Shown piece by piece: positions 48,400 through 59,019 of a stretch of DNA of 64,000 nucleotides; position 1 is the first letter of the stretch; the number at the start of each line of letters is the position of its first letter. The DNA comes from Halichoerus grypus (Eukaryota > Chordata > Mammalia > Carnivora > Phocidae), in contig NC_135718.1 in NCBI RefSeq assembly GCF_964656455.1, positions 125,651,093 through 125,715,092 on the forward strand. The letters run 5' to 3'. Under the pieces are notes generated by a model. The model saw nothing but the letters and a program-made list of their open reading frames with translations. It did not search any database and had not been told where the DNA came from. Made by a program: the position numbers and the translations under genes.

Positions 48400-49400
48400 C
48401 AGTTGAATAGGACTGTTGACTTGGTTTCCCACCATAAGATGTCCTCCACAATTGCCAGGATTCTCTGGTCAGGCTTACTAGATGGTTGGGACTGGGTACC
48501 ACAGTCAGTAATAGATGGGGTTATGAATTAGCTTCCTGGAAGAGCAGCAGGATAGGACCAAGGGCCTTAGGAGACTCATATCAGATAAGAGTGTACACTG
48601 ATTTCCCTGTTCAGATGAAGCCACTGGTTTTGCTCTGCAGATGGGGAAAGCCATGGTCTGTGTTCTCTGTTCAAGTGCCACTATAAGCAAGGACGTTGGA
48701 TGGCCTACATAGCTTCTGTGCGCTCTGGTTAGGTTCCCCAGTCAAGTAGGCTAGAGGCTGTATTCAGCATTGAGGGGGACTATAATTTAGTTTTCTTGCC
48801 CAGGTGCAGCAGGAAAAGCAGCTCTAAAGCAAGTAATGCTCTTTGTTTGTTGTCGTAACTCAAGCTGATCCATGCCTCAAATTCCCTGGCTAAACAGGTC
48901 CACTGGCTTGGCTTTGCAAACTACTGGCTCTGTATGCCCTTTTTTCAGCTCAAATGCCACTGGGCTGCAGAGCTTACAGGTGTTCTTGTTGTTCTATCAG
49001 ATGGGCCTGGGAGCCACAGCAGGTAGGGCTATGTCTTAACTCCCTTGCCTGGGCAGGAAGGGGAAGGGCCACTCCTGGCAACTCTCAATTTCCCAAATAG
49101 GCTGTCCAATTGGGAAGGACCCGGAGGTACCCTAAGCCTTGATTATGAATTAATTCCCCTGTCTATGTATAGCAGGAGAACCCTTCATGCCCAGTACTTG
49201 TTCTGCTCTGGGGCCATGGGCTCTGCCAACTCGCTTCATGGCTTAAGCTTTGCTGGGCTACACAGCTTCCAGGTGTTCCCACCAGCCCCTCTGCTTAGAT
49301 GTGGCTGGGAGACATTCTCCACAGTGAGTGGGGCTGTGACTCACCTCCTTGGCTAGGCATGAGCAAACCAGGCTGTAGTGCTGGATAAACTTCTTGTTTG
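48400..49400 (-). repeat. Degenerate tandem units in ancient L1 5' UTR
   Basis: A recurring block ('ctgggtaccacagtcagtaa', 'gggagccacagcaggtaggg', 'gtgagtggggctgtgactca' and a more diverged form) occurs near 48495, 48758, 49010 and 49306. A second block ('ggcctacatagcttc', 'gggctgcagagcttac', 'gggctacacagcttcc') occurs near 48702, 48962 and 49254. Spacing is about 250-295 bp. Confidence 0.65.
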
Positions 49401-49989
49401 AGGATCTGAACCAAGCAGATCTGTACACCACTGAGTTCTCTAGTCAGAGTGTACCACTGATTTGTTTCTGCAGATAAGCTAAGCTTCTGGTTTGGATTAC
49501 TACTTGGGCACCACAGTATAAACTCAGTCTTCCCAGATTTGTGTGCTCATTGTTGCAAGCCCCTCCCCACTTCTCCTTCACAGTCAGATTCTCAGTAGTT
49601 GAGTCCCACAGATTCCCCTGCAGTCCTCATGGGGTGAGATCAAGGTAGGTAGGGGCTACCACAAAGCAACCCACAATGGGGCGGTGCTGGTTGTACCCTT
49701 TGGGTTCTCTTTTCCCACTGCAGGAGTAAAGTCCTCTCCATGTGATGCTGTGCTGACCTTGGAGAAGGGCAATGCCATCAACATGTAACTGCTTCACTTA
49801 CACTTCCAATGTAGTTTGTCTTGGTCTCTGTGGTATGGAGGTCGGGGACATGCTTCAGCCTCAGCCTGTGTTTTAGGATTCTTTCAGTGGTATCTTGTTC
49901 TTTAAAAGTTATTAGTTGTTTTTCTTGTGAGGGGAAGCGATGTCAGGAACAACCTATGTTATCATCTTGGGGACATCACCCCCCCCTTA

Positions 49990-50524
49990 TTTCTTGATTA
50001 CAATGAAACTTTTTGACCCAGCTTTCTTTGCCAGCTACTGGGCCATTTCTCCTCCCCTTCTGCAATGAAATTCAGAAAATATTTGTTATACGCCATTTCT
50101 TTCTTACAGTTCTCTCTTAAACACATTCCTAACATACTTTCACCATCACCAGTCTACCAAAACTTCTCCAAAGACCAGGTTTCAATCTTCATCTTAATTT
50201 AATACAAGCATCTGACACAAATGACCACTCTTTTCCTTAAAATTTTTATTCATCACCTTGTTTTTCTTTTTTTCTTACCCACTGGTTGTTCTTTCCTGAT
50301 ATCTTTTACTAGTTATTTCTCTTCTCCCTAGTCCTTAGGCTTCTTCTTTTCTTACATGTATTTTCAGTCTCCTGTTCATTATATCCAGTCTCATGGCTTA
50401 TATATCATATATATGCAAATAGTCTCACGGTTTATATCTCTAGACCAGGCCTCTACTTTAAATTCTACATTTGCATATCTATCTTCCTAATAAATATAAC
50501 CACAAGGATGTCTAATATTCACTT
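49990..50524 (+). mobile_element. LINE-2, left part (split by half-L1 insertion)
   Basis: CT-rich, decayed L2 coding sequence including 'gtctaatattcacttaaaag' at the insertion site. It continues in L2 order after 52404. Confidence 0.6.
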
Positions 50525-52404
50525 AAAAGTTAATAAATCCAGAGGCTGCTGGGAAGATGGTGGAGTAGGATGTCCCTGGGCTCACCTCTTGCCGCGTGGC
50601 CGCCTAGAGAGCACCCACGTCAGCATAAATAACCCAGAAAGCAGCCTGAAAACTGGAAGAACAGACTCTCTGCAGCCTGGCATAGACAAGAGGCCACAGT
50701 GAAGCAGATCCACCCCCTCCAATCGCTCTTAGCAAGATCCCATCAAAGCGGTGCCACAAGCCTGGCAGTGTGCGCACAGCCCAGACAAGGGCCAGCACCA
50801 CTCCAAAGTGAGTCCTGGTCCAGGGGTAGTGGAAGATGACCACACACCAGTCTGACTGTGATCCCAGCAGTGGGCTGGGGGTAAGCAGCTGGTCTGAATG
50901 CAGGCCTCACCCACCAACAAAAGCTTTTCAGGGGACAACACAGGGAAAGTGCCTGCAGTTTGGTGCTACTTTATCTCTGGCAATGCCTGGTCTGACTCAA
51001 CTCAAGCCCAAGTCAGCCCCGGACTTGCCCACTAATACCACGGGCACCAGACTCTGCCCACAACAGGCAGAGAGCCATCACAGGCTAGACTGAAGGCAAC
51101 CACATCCCAGCCACAACAGTAGGACAGCTATTGGACTCACTAAATGGAAATAAAAATAGACCACCTGGAATAAATAGCAAACAAGAGGAAGCAGAAGAAC
51201 GGATCAGCCACCTGGAGGACAGAGTAATGGAAAGTAATCAAGCTGAGCAGATGAGAGGGGGAAAAAACACGCAAAATGAGAATAGACCCAGGGAACTCAG
51301 TGACACTGTCAAGCATAATTGTTGCATGATAGGGATCCCAGAAGGAGAAGAGCGAGAAAAGGGGGCAGAAGATTTTTCTGAAGAAACAATAGCTAAAAAC
51401 TTCCTGAATCTGGGGAAGGAAAGAGAAATCCAGATCTAAGAGGCACAGAGAGCCCCCAACACAACCAACCCAAAGAGGTCTGCACCAAGACACAAAGTAA
51501 ATAAGATGGCCAAAAGTAGTGATAAAGAGAGAATTTTAAAAGCAGCAAGAGAAAGGAAAGTAGTTACATACAACCCCATACAGCTATCTGTGGGTTTTTC
51601 AGCAGAAACTCTGCAGGCCAGAAGAAAGCGCCATGATCAATTCCAACTCCTAAAAGGAAAAAATCTACAGCCAAGAATACTCTATCCAGCAAGGCTTTCA
51701 TTTAGAATAGAAGGAGACATCAAGTTTCCCAGAAAAACAAAAGTTAAAAGCAAAGCCAGCCACGTCCCCATCACACATGATGCCATCAGCCTGTGGGTCC
51801 CAAATTCACAGGCCAGCCACCCTCCTGCCCGAGTCAGTGTGCATGGCCTGCCACCTGCTCAATGCCAAGTCAACATGCCTTCACCTCAGATTGCCAAGGG
51901 CTCAAACTGGCACTCTTCCCCTCAAATTCCAGCCCCTGTGCTCAAGTTTGTGCACAAAAGTGGGCATAATTATAACAGCAGAATGAAGCAACCCAAACAG
52001 TGACACTATTTCTGTGGAATATAGAATGGATAAAAGGAGTGTGCTAGGCTGAGAACATCTCCAACAAGCACATCAAAGAACAATACATACAGCATGATTC
52101 TGTTTAGTAAAAAAAACAAACCTGGGAAGAATAAAACAAGATGAAATCAGAGACGGAGACAAATCATAAGAGACTCTTAAGCATAGGAAAGAAACTGAGG
52201 GTTGCTGGAGGGGAGGTGGCGGGGGGGATGAGGTAACTGGGGGATGGGCATGAAGGAGGGCACATGATGGAATGAGCACTGGGTGTTCTATGCAACTGAT
52301 GAATCACTGAACTCTACCTCTGAAACTAATAATATACTATATGTTAATTAATTGAATTTAAATAAAAAGGAAACCCCCCCAAAATAAATAAAAGTTAATA
52401 AATC
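50525..52404 (+). mobile_element. HAL1-like half-L1 retrotransposon with perfect TSD
   Basis: A complete insertion bounded by the identical 15 bp repeat 'aaaagttaataaatc' (50525-50539 and 52390-52404). Inside, in order: a 590 bp GC-rich 5' UTR opening 'gctgctgggaagatggtgga'; an ORF1-like frame (51131-52003, one stop); about 65 bp of unassigned sequence; and a carnivoran L1-type 3' end from about 52130 ('aaactgagggttgctgg', 'gagcactgggtgttctatgc', 'aactgatgaatcactgaact') with an A-rich tail. No ORF2 exists between ORF1 and the 3' UTR. HAL1 elements are known as L1 derivatives with ORF1 only, moved by L1 enzymes in trans. This copy fits that plan. It could instead be a one-off internally deleted L1; family status needs other copies. 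Confidence 0.85.
51131..52003 (+). pseudogene. ORF1-like frame of the half-L1, one stop, unusual C-terminus
   Basis: A single reading frame of 290 codons broken only by TAA at 51437-51439. The N-terminal part has a short coiled coil ('EEAEERISHLEDRVMESNQA', residues about 18-37), roughly 75 residues shorter than the ORF1 at 4924-5817. Then comes the RRM start 'MIGIPEGEEREKGAE', 'KNFLNLGKE', the C-terminal-domain blocks 'KERILKAARERKVVTYN' and 'LQPRILYPARLSFRIEGDIK'. After about 51730 the usual L1 C-terminus is absent and about 90 residues of Pro/Ser/His-rich sequence continue in frame to 52003. The tail may be genuine to the family, or a frame opened by chance after a small deletion. Confidence 0.75.
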
Positions 52405-53245
52405 TAAAACCAGCTTCTGATCATCTTACCTGCAGCCTTCTACACCTCAATAAATAGCAATTCTTTCTTTTAGGCCAAAAATCTTGGTGTCTTCTTGACA
52501 TTTTTCTTTTACTTGTAACCCACATCCTTTCTGTCAGGCAATCTTAATGGTTCTGCCTTCAAATTATATATAGAATCCAGCCATCCCTTCTGCCCTCTCC
52601 CTGGTTTGAGCCATCATCATCTCTTACTTGGATTCCTAAAATAGACTCAAAATAAGCCTTGCTGCTCCTACTTTTACCTTCTTTGGTCCTTTCTAAATAC
52701 ATCAGCCAGATAGATTATTATATTCCTCTACTGCAAACCTTGTAAAGCTCTTTTTATCCCAAGATAAAAGTAAAGTTTCTTGGGAGCTCAGAAGACCCTA
52801 TGTGATATAGCCACCATCATTTCTCTGACTCACTTCCCAACTCATTCATTTCTCTCCAAACCTCCTTGCCATTCTAGAATATTTCAGAAAGGATCCCACT
52901 ATAGGGTGTTTGCCTGGCTATTGACTCTGTCTGGAATACTCTTCTATCAACTCCTGCAAGTATTTTCTCAATTAGGTTTATTCTGACTGCTTACCCTATT
53001 TAAATGAAAATCCACTGCTTTTGCTCTGTGACTCCTGCAATGCTGATCTTCATTAATCTGCCATAATATTTCTCATTTTCCTTTAGTACTTGCAATCTTT
53101 TTACACACTATGTAAATTATTTATATATTATGCATAATGTTTTATGTGGTTAGAATATAAACTTCATTTTGTCAGTGATGAGAAACCTCCTAAAACAATG
53201 CCTGGCATAAGAGGGATTCAAACAATATTTGATGCATGAACTTTT
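52405..53245 (+). mobile_element. LINE-2, right part
   Basis: 'aggccaaaaatcttggtgtc', 'ttcttgacatttttctttta', 'tgagccatcatcatctctta', 'ttgcctggctattgactctg', 'aatgcctggcataagaggga', ending near 'tttgatgcatgaa'. It carries on the L2 order interrupted at 50524. Confidence 0.8.
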
Positions 53246-53249
53246 TTGA

Positions 53250-53807
53250 CGTTAGCAAAACAAGACTAAAATCAATAGATATATCATGAAAAGATAGAAT
53301 ATCATAATAATATCAAATATCCCCAAGTTTATAAAAAAATAAAAAGAATTGATTTTAACTTATAGAGTAAAATCAAGAATACCCAAAATAATTTTATAAA
53401 TAAGGTTAAGGAGTGGCATTGCCATTGGGCAAACAAATAGATCAATGGAACAAAATAAAGAAGCCATACATGTACAATGTAGCAACTTGGAATATCACAG
53501 CAATCGCCTTGCAGTTCACAAGTAAAAGAAATGAAAATTATATGAAAGAAAATTATATTCCCATTTCACAAAAATTAATTCTAGGTAGAAGAAAAGTCTA
53601 AATATGAAAAATAAAACCTTAAACCATTTAGAAGAAACACAGGAGATTGTTTTTATGACATTGAAGTAGGAAAACATTTCTTAATCAAGAATGCAAAGAG
53701 TCAAATACAAAGGACAAGACTGATAAATGTGTTATCACTATTACAAAAAATAAGTAAAAAAGTTGTCATCTACTTAGAGACAATATTGGGAAAATATTTA
53801 ACTGATT
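53250..53807 (+). mobile_element. Old L1 ORF2 C-terminal fragment
   Basis: 'aatagatcaatggaacaaaa', 'ttagaagaaacacaggagat', 'tttcttaatcaagaatgcaa' follow the L1 ORF2 3' part; heavily decayed. It resumes after two younger insertions at 54150. Confidence 0.7.
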
Positions 53808-53824
53808 AAAAATTAGCAATTATA

Positions 53825-53997
53825 GGGCTCCTGGGTGGCTCAGTTGGTTAAGCGACTGCCTTCAGCTCAGGTCATGATCCTGGAGACCCGGGATCGAGTC
53901 CCGCATCAGGCTCCCTGCTCGGCAGGGAGTCTGCTTCTCCCTCTGGCCCTCCCCCCTCTCATGCTCTCTCTCAAATAAATAAATAAAATCTTTAAAA
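53825..53997 (+). mobile_element. Young CanSINE ('gcgactgcc' type)
   Basis: Head 'gggctcctgggtggctcagt', 'gcgactgccttcagctcagg', 'gatcctggagacccgggatc'. Perfect 17 bp direct repeat at 53808-53824 and 53998-54014. Confidence 0.96.
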
Positions 53998-54021
53998 AAA
54001 AATTAGCAATTATAATGTATA

Positions 54022-54150
54022 TTTTGATGAGGTGGCTGGGTAATGGACATTGGGGAGGGTATGTGTTGTGGTGAGCACTGGGTGTTGTGTAAGACTGATG
54101 AATCACAGACCTGTATAATACATTATATGTTAATTAAAAAAATAAAAAAT
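54022..54150 (+). mobile_element. Short carnivoran L1 3' tail
   Basis: Only the last ~125 bp of an L1: 'gaggtggctgggtaatggac', 'gtgagcactgggtgttgtgt', 'gaatcacagacctgtataat' and an A-rich end. It matches 3' UTR module 1 of the L1 at 559-7617. Severe 5' truncation is typical of L1. Confidence 0.85.
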
Positions 54151-54550
54151 TTTAAGAGAAGCTTACAAATCTATAAGAAAAAGAAAACCTCACAAAGAAA
54201 AACATGAACAAAGGTTATGAGCATGAATTTTCCAAAAAAGTAAATAGCCCCTGCAAATGTGGAAAGACAAAAATTACAATGGCATAATTTTTACAACCAT
54301 CTGAATGATAAATATTAAGAAGTCTGATAACATTGGGAGAGGACAGGAGTGTAAGTTGGTCCTATTTTGGAGAATAACCCAAAATATCTAATGAGAGTGA
54401 AAATATGCATACCTATGGCACAGGAACTCCACTAGGTACCTTGAGAAACTGCTACTTCTGTACTCAAAGAAATATAAAACCATATCTCCCGTGGAACTGT
54501 TTCAAAGAGCAACTGATAACAGAACAGGAATCCGCAGTTGAAGAATATAA
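54151..54550 (+). mobile_element. Old L1 fragment, continuation
   Basis: 'aaaacctcacaaagaaaaac', 'agaagtctgataacattggg', 'gaactccactaggtaccttg' are decayed L1 ORF2 C-terminal sequence, in line with 53250-53807. Confidence 0.55.
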
Positions 54551-54707
54551 ATTCATAATTTAAGATATTTAAGCCAAGCCATGTTTTTTTAAGCAGAGCT
54601 ATTTTTGGAGGTGATGGACAATATGGTGGCTGTTTGGAGCAGATTTTATAAGAATGAAGGAAATTGTAAAATCGGATGTGAGAAACATCCTTAGTGAGGC
54701 TAGAGGC

Positions 54708-54734
54708 AAAAAAAAAAAAAAAAAAAAAAAAAAA
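54708..54734. repeat. A27 homopolymer
   Basis: Uninterrupted A-run of 27 bases not attached to an obvious SINE or L1 body. Confidence 0.95.
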
Positions 54735-55077
54735 GATGGAGTGGAGATAAAGGCTGCAACCCCATCACTGGAATTATTGAGAAATATAGAGAGTTTTCTA
54801 GAAGATACTAGACTATAGAAAAGAAGATATTAAAGAGGATCATATAAGTGGGAAGCTTGTACTTCAAAAGAGATGTCTGATTTTGGTCACAAAATAATAA
54901 CGTGGAAATGGCCTTGTGAGTCAGGAGAAAAGGGAAAAGGCTGTCAGTAAAGAGAAACAATTTAAGTTAACGGCAGAAGAAGGAATATCAATATGCATGC
55001 CACTGATATTGCCACTCTCCATTTATTCCATGCTTCTTTACTTCCAAGTATAAATATAAGGATTTTCAGAATGTTAC
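54735..55077. other. Intergenic DNA, nothing recognised
   Basis: Purine-rich, no feature supported. Confidence 0.35.
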
Positions 55078-55093
55078 AAAACATCCAGAATCA

Positions 55094-55277
55094 GGGGCGC
55101 CTGGGTGGCTCAGTCGTTAAGCGTCTGCCTTCGGCTCGGGTCATGATCCCAGGGTCCTGGGATCGAGCCCCGCATCGGGCTCCCTGCTCAGCAGGGAGCC
55201 TGCTTCTCCCTCTCCCACTCCCTCTGCTTGTGTTCTCTCTCTCGCTGTGTTTCTCTCTGTCAAATAAATAAATAAAA

Positions 55278-55304
<27 letters not shown>
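55094..55304 (+). mobile_element. Young CanSINE ('cagtcgttaagc' type)
   Basis: Very regular copy: 'gggcgcctgggtggctcagt', 'cgttaagcgtctgccttcgg', 'gatcgagccccgcatcgggc', long A-tail. Perfect 16 bp direct repeat 'aaaacatccagaatca' at 55078-55093 and 55305-55320. Confidence 0.97.
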
Positions 55305-55308
<4 letters not shown>

Positions 55309-55320
55309 CATCCAGAATCA

Positions 55321-57875
55321 TATTTCCAATCTTTTCTAGTGCTTTGATTAGAAATCTTGATGTCATCAAGAGTAATTACCAGAGCAAACAGTAAGCCTGG
55401 CAGTCAGGCAGGTGTGCAGCCTTTTCATCACTTGCCTAGATATTCTCAATAGGAAGGTGTAGCTTGATTGATCACTTCTGGCTGAACGTGAACGTGCTGT
55501 AAAATAATCCAAAGCCCATGTGGAGAAGAAATAACCAAAATGGTTTATTCTTCCTCAATTCTGAATTTGCTTTCCTTTTTGGATATCAGATTTGGAAAAT
55601 AATTTAATATCTTTTTAGTCTGGAATGCTGGAAAGAAAAAAAAAAGAAGGGAGGAGAAAAGGAAAAGAAAGAAGGATGAGTTTCAATAAGTCTCTTAAAT
55701 TGGGTTATACACAGAGATTACCATTTGGAATGACTCCAACTTTTCAAGGGAAGCTATGGTAAACAGAAGCCTTAATTAACAAAAGGTCTCATTAAAAACA
55801 GGAAAAAGAAATACATTGAGTGGAAAAGCAAATAGGGGATGATCTGTAAGAACCTCTCTGGCATCCCAATCCCCACACAGGCCCTGTCCTCTAAACTGTC
55901 ATGTACCTGTCCTGCTTTTTCCTTTACCTGCCATTCCTAACTTTAAATATCATTTAATGAACAAATAGTAAACAGATTAAATATATTGACTTTAAGTATA
56001 TTTACTTAAATAAATTGACTATAAATATATTGATTAAAAATTCCGGAGATATTTTATTTCTTGAGATTGGTTTACATTTTTTTAAAGTTTGAAGGAACTG
56101 CTTTTGAGCTCAGGTGCCTAGACAACTATTGGGCTCCAGGCCCATCACCTCGTTATCTGGGATCTGCCTCATTCTTCCAGGTGCAAAATTCAGAGCAGCC
56201 AGATCCTGACCATATGATCCCCTCTTCTGCCCACAGTTGGCTGGGACTAGGGTGGTTACTTCATCCATGCAGAGCCAGAGTCTCGTTAGCCAGAATTTGG
56301 GTTTGGGACTGAGAGGGCAATTCGATTCATCTTCAGGAAAGAATTTAGAAATGTCCTCTATGAGGACCTGTGAAGGCAAGAGAAAGTCAATGTGTAGAGG
56401 AAAAGAACAAAGCAAATATGAAGGGAGGAGTAGGAGGGCTCAGAGAGGAGACAGGAGAGATGAGGAGAGCATTCTAACCACGTGAGGACCCCTGGTTTTA
56501 AGGGCCTGGCTGTATTTCAACTGTAGAGTTTCATGAAATAGATAATGGAGCAGTCTTTGTATAATTAGTTCTTCTTTCTCTTTAAGCTGGCTTGCATGGT
56601 TTTCTTTTACTTGAAAACAAAAGTCCTAGCTATTATAACCACTTTCTAGTAATTACTGATCCTGTGATCACTAATCCCTGTTCCTAGGCAGGTCTTTTAT
56701 ATTAAAAATTCTGCAAGTGTAAATTTTACTTTGTAATTAACCACATTAGTGTCCTGGCCTCATCAACCTTCTCTCTAGCCTTACCCTAGAACGTTACTCT
56801 GTCACTTTAGTGATTGAGCCTCTAAGAACTGTTTATGGAATAAATGGATTCATTGAGTGAAAGAGGCTTCACTATTTAAGAGTAGTAAGTGTGCAATATT
56901 TTCTTCTTCCCTTCTCCCTTATGCCCTCACCCTCACACTCACCCCTCACACACACATACCTCTCCATATTTCCAAGTGACTTTGAAATAAGAAAAAAAAT
57001 GTGGGTTGATGATATAGGACACTTTGAAACTCCAAATGGTAACTTCTTTTACCTGGCATGGCCGTGAAGCTCAGAATTACTTATGTACATCTATGAATAA
57101 AAGTTCTAGTTAACTAAGATATTACTATTTCCTCAAAAACAGTGGAGTCTATTCATCATAACAAAGCCCATCTAAGAACTGTCTTTGGAATTGGAGCTCC
57201 TGATGCTGTGCTGGTTATTCTCAGTCTCCATATTCAATCTTCTCCTACTTCACGGCACAGAAGCTGACCACTCTGGACTACATCAGCAGGTTTCCTTATA
57301 AACTGGCTTCCAACTGGGTTCACACATAGTAGTGGCAGGAAATGGAAGGGCCAAATCAGAAAGAAGTCAGGGTATTTCTTCTCTGATCCTTTACAGTTTT
57401 GGCACAGTGTCTCAGAGAATAGGTACATTTTTCCATGACAACAGCTCCTACAGGAAAGCCTCCTAAAATAGTTCAAACTCTCACTGGGTCCCTGTAAAAC
57501 TAATTTCCCCTTTTGCTATTTCAGGCCTAAATTAATATTAATTATAAGTAGGGTGATAACTTCCCACTATTGCTGGTCTACAACTGTCTCAGTATCCATT
57601 CTTTTCTCTGCTATTTCTCCTCATACATCCAGAAGTCCCACTATTAAAATTCCCTTTATTTGAGCCATTTGAGACAAATGTTTAAATGCCAGGACTATGA
57701 CTCATTCAGTGGCTACTGCTCTCAGGCATAAAAAGCACACTAAAGTATAAATAACTAATTATTATCTAGGGTGATCTAAGCCCACATCTAGTGAAATAGT
57801 CTATTACCTGTGAAATACATTTCATGTGTGCTCCAGTTCTGAGTCAATTTGATTATTGGGAAACAGAATAGTACA
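55321..57875. other. Intergenic DNA, mostly unassigned
   Basis: About 2.5 kb. 56050-56480 is GC-richer, with overlapping frames on both strands (56061-56312, 56237-56485, 56110-56415) and no motif; it may be an old unassigned repeat. A minus frame at 57234-57476 is likewise unsupported. Confidence 0.35.
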
Positions 57876-57879
57876 GAGT

Positions 57880-58070
57880 CCTAAAGTCAGATTCCCTGGG
57901 TTATAGCCTATAAACATAAACTCTAAAAGGGTTTGTTTTGTTTTTTGTTTTGTGTTATAAAATAAATTAACAAATTAGGTCTTGACTTTCTCATGCGTAA
58001 AATAAGGAAGTTGAACTACCAAATGATCTCCAAGGTGTCTTCCAAGTTTTAAAATTCTTTGATTAAATTC
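57880..58070 (+). mobile_element. MIR3-like element
   Basis: 'aaagtcagattccctgggtt', then 'gactttctcatgcgtaaaat', 'aaggaagttgaactaccaaa' and 'tgatctccaaggtgtcttcc' match the MIR3 3' half order; a T/G-rich insertion at about 57930-57955 splits it. Confidence 0.7.
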
Positions 58071-59015
58071 TTTATAGGAGGACTGACATTATAAACTGTC
58101 AACAGCCACTGATAACATTTTTGTTGAATTCCAACACATGGAAGAACCACAGCAAGGCACCAGTTGCCTAAATGGGACATATGCACATATAGAGAGTACT
58201 TTCCTCTCCACAGATCAACTGCTTTTTCTTGGCTTTTTCTATATGTTTTACCTAGCATGTAACAATGTATTCTTAATTAATATGTCCTTTTTACATATTT
58301 CCCTTTTCAAAAATGATTTTAATCCTAATAAATGAGGTAGATACAGTCCTAAAAATATATTTATGTTGTTTTGTTTATCAAGTCCTACTTTTCTCACAAT
58401 GATCATAATCAATTTGAAAATAAATTTCATCAATATTTTTAAAGGTCTCTAAGAAGCAGGAAACAAGCAAGTTGAGCCCTAAACTTTCTCCAGCTTGCCA
58501 CTATGTTGAGTTTCTAAACCACAGACAGGAAGAGGAAACAAAATGGAGTCCACTGGTCTCCCTGAGTTGAGGAAACAGTTCAAAGTACAAGAGACTAAGG
58601 CAGCTGGAGTTTGCAGAGGAGAGTACTTGACGGGAGAGAGTCACATAGAAATAGAATTCTGGATGTTTGCAGAGCACGCCACTTTTAGTCTTCAGCTGAT
58701 TACTGATAAGAACATGTACATGAGGAAACAATCTGAGATCAAAAACAACCAGAAAGGAATAGCACATCCCCAGGCCACATGTAGGACCTATAATAGTTAA
58801 TAGTTCTATCAGCCAGAGTGGGAAAAACTTTGGAGTACATAGGGAATTAGGTAGAGTACTCAGACAGTATTACCTCAATTATGCAACAAAATGATCCCAA
58901 GACTAAAGACTGCTCTAGTCCTGACAAATAAGGCTTAAAAGCAAGTCTTGAAAAAATTAAATTGTTTCTACGTAACTGTGCTCTAGAAAAAATTTTTTAA
59001 AAATAAGCAATTATA
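58071..59015. other. Intergenic DNA, nothing recognised
   Basis: The plus frame 58543-58800 and minus frame 58501-58767 overlap antisense to each other, have no motif, and are not called as genes. Confidence 0.35.
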
Positions 59016-59019
59016 AAAT

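Larger units (their letters stand above)
45260..49985 (-). mobile_element. Ancient L1 lacking the reverse transcriptase region
   Basis: Minus-strand element in ordered pieces: 5' end near 49985-49955 (minus strand 'tgtccccaagatgataacat'), 5' UTR to about 48200, ORF1 remnants about 48150-47000 and an inter-ORF region. An endonuclease-domain remnant follows, up to about 45440 (frame 45835-45647 shows 'MDLTDIYKTF'). A 3' UTR-like end runs about 45437-45260 ('tgagaaataattgatacc', 'gcatgatgatttgatttaca'). About 3 kb of ORF2 between endonuclease and 3' UTR is missing. Two SINEs are inserted at 46650 and 47461. Whether the 3' UTR belongs to the same insertion is inferred from orientation and adjacency. 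Confidence 0.75.

Noticed and set aside
58501..58800. Overlapping sense and antisense frames of 85 and 88 codons
   Set aside because: No homology-type motif on either strand, and neither has context such as splice-framed neighbours.
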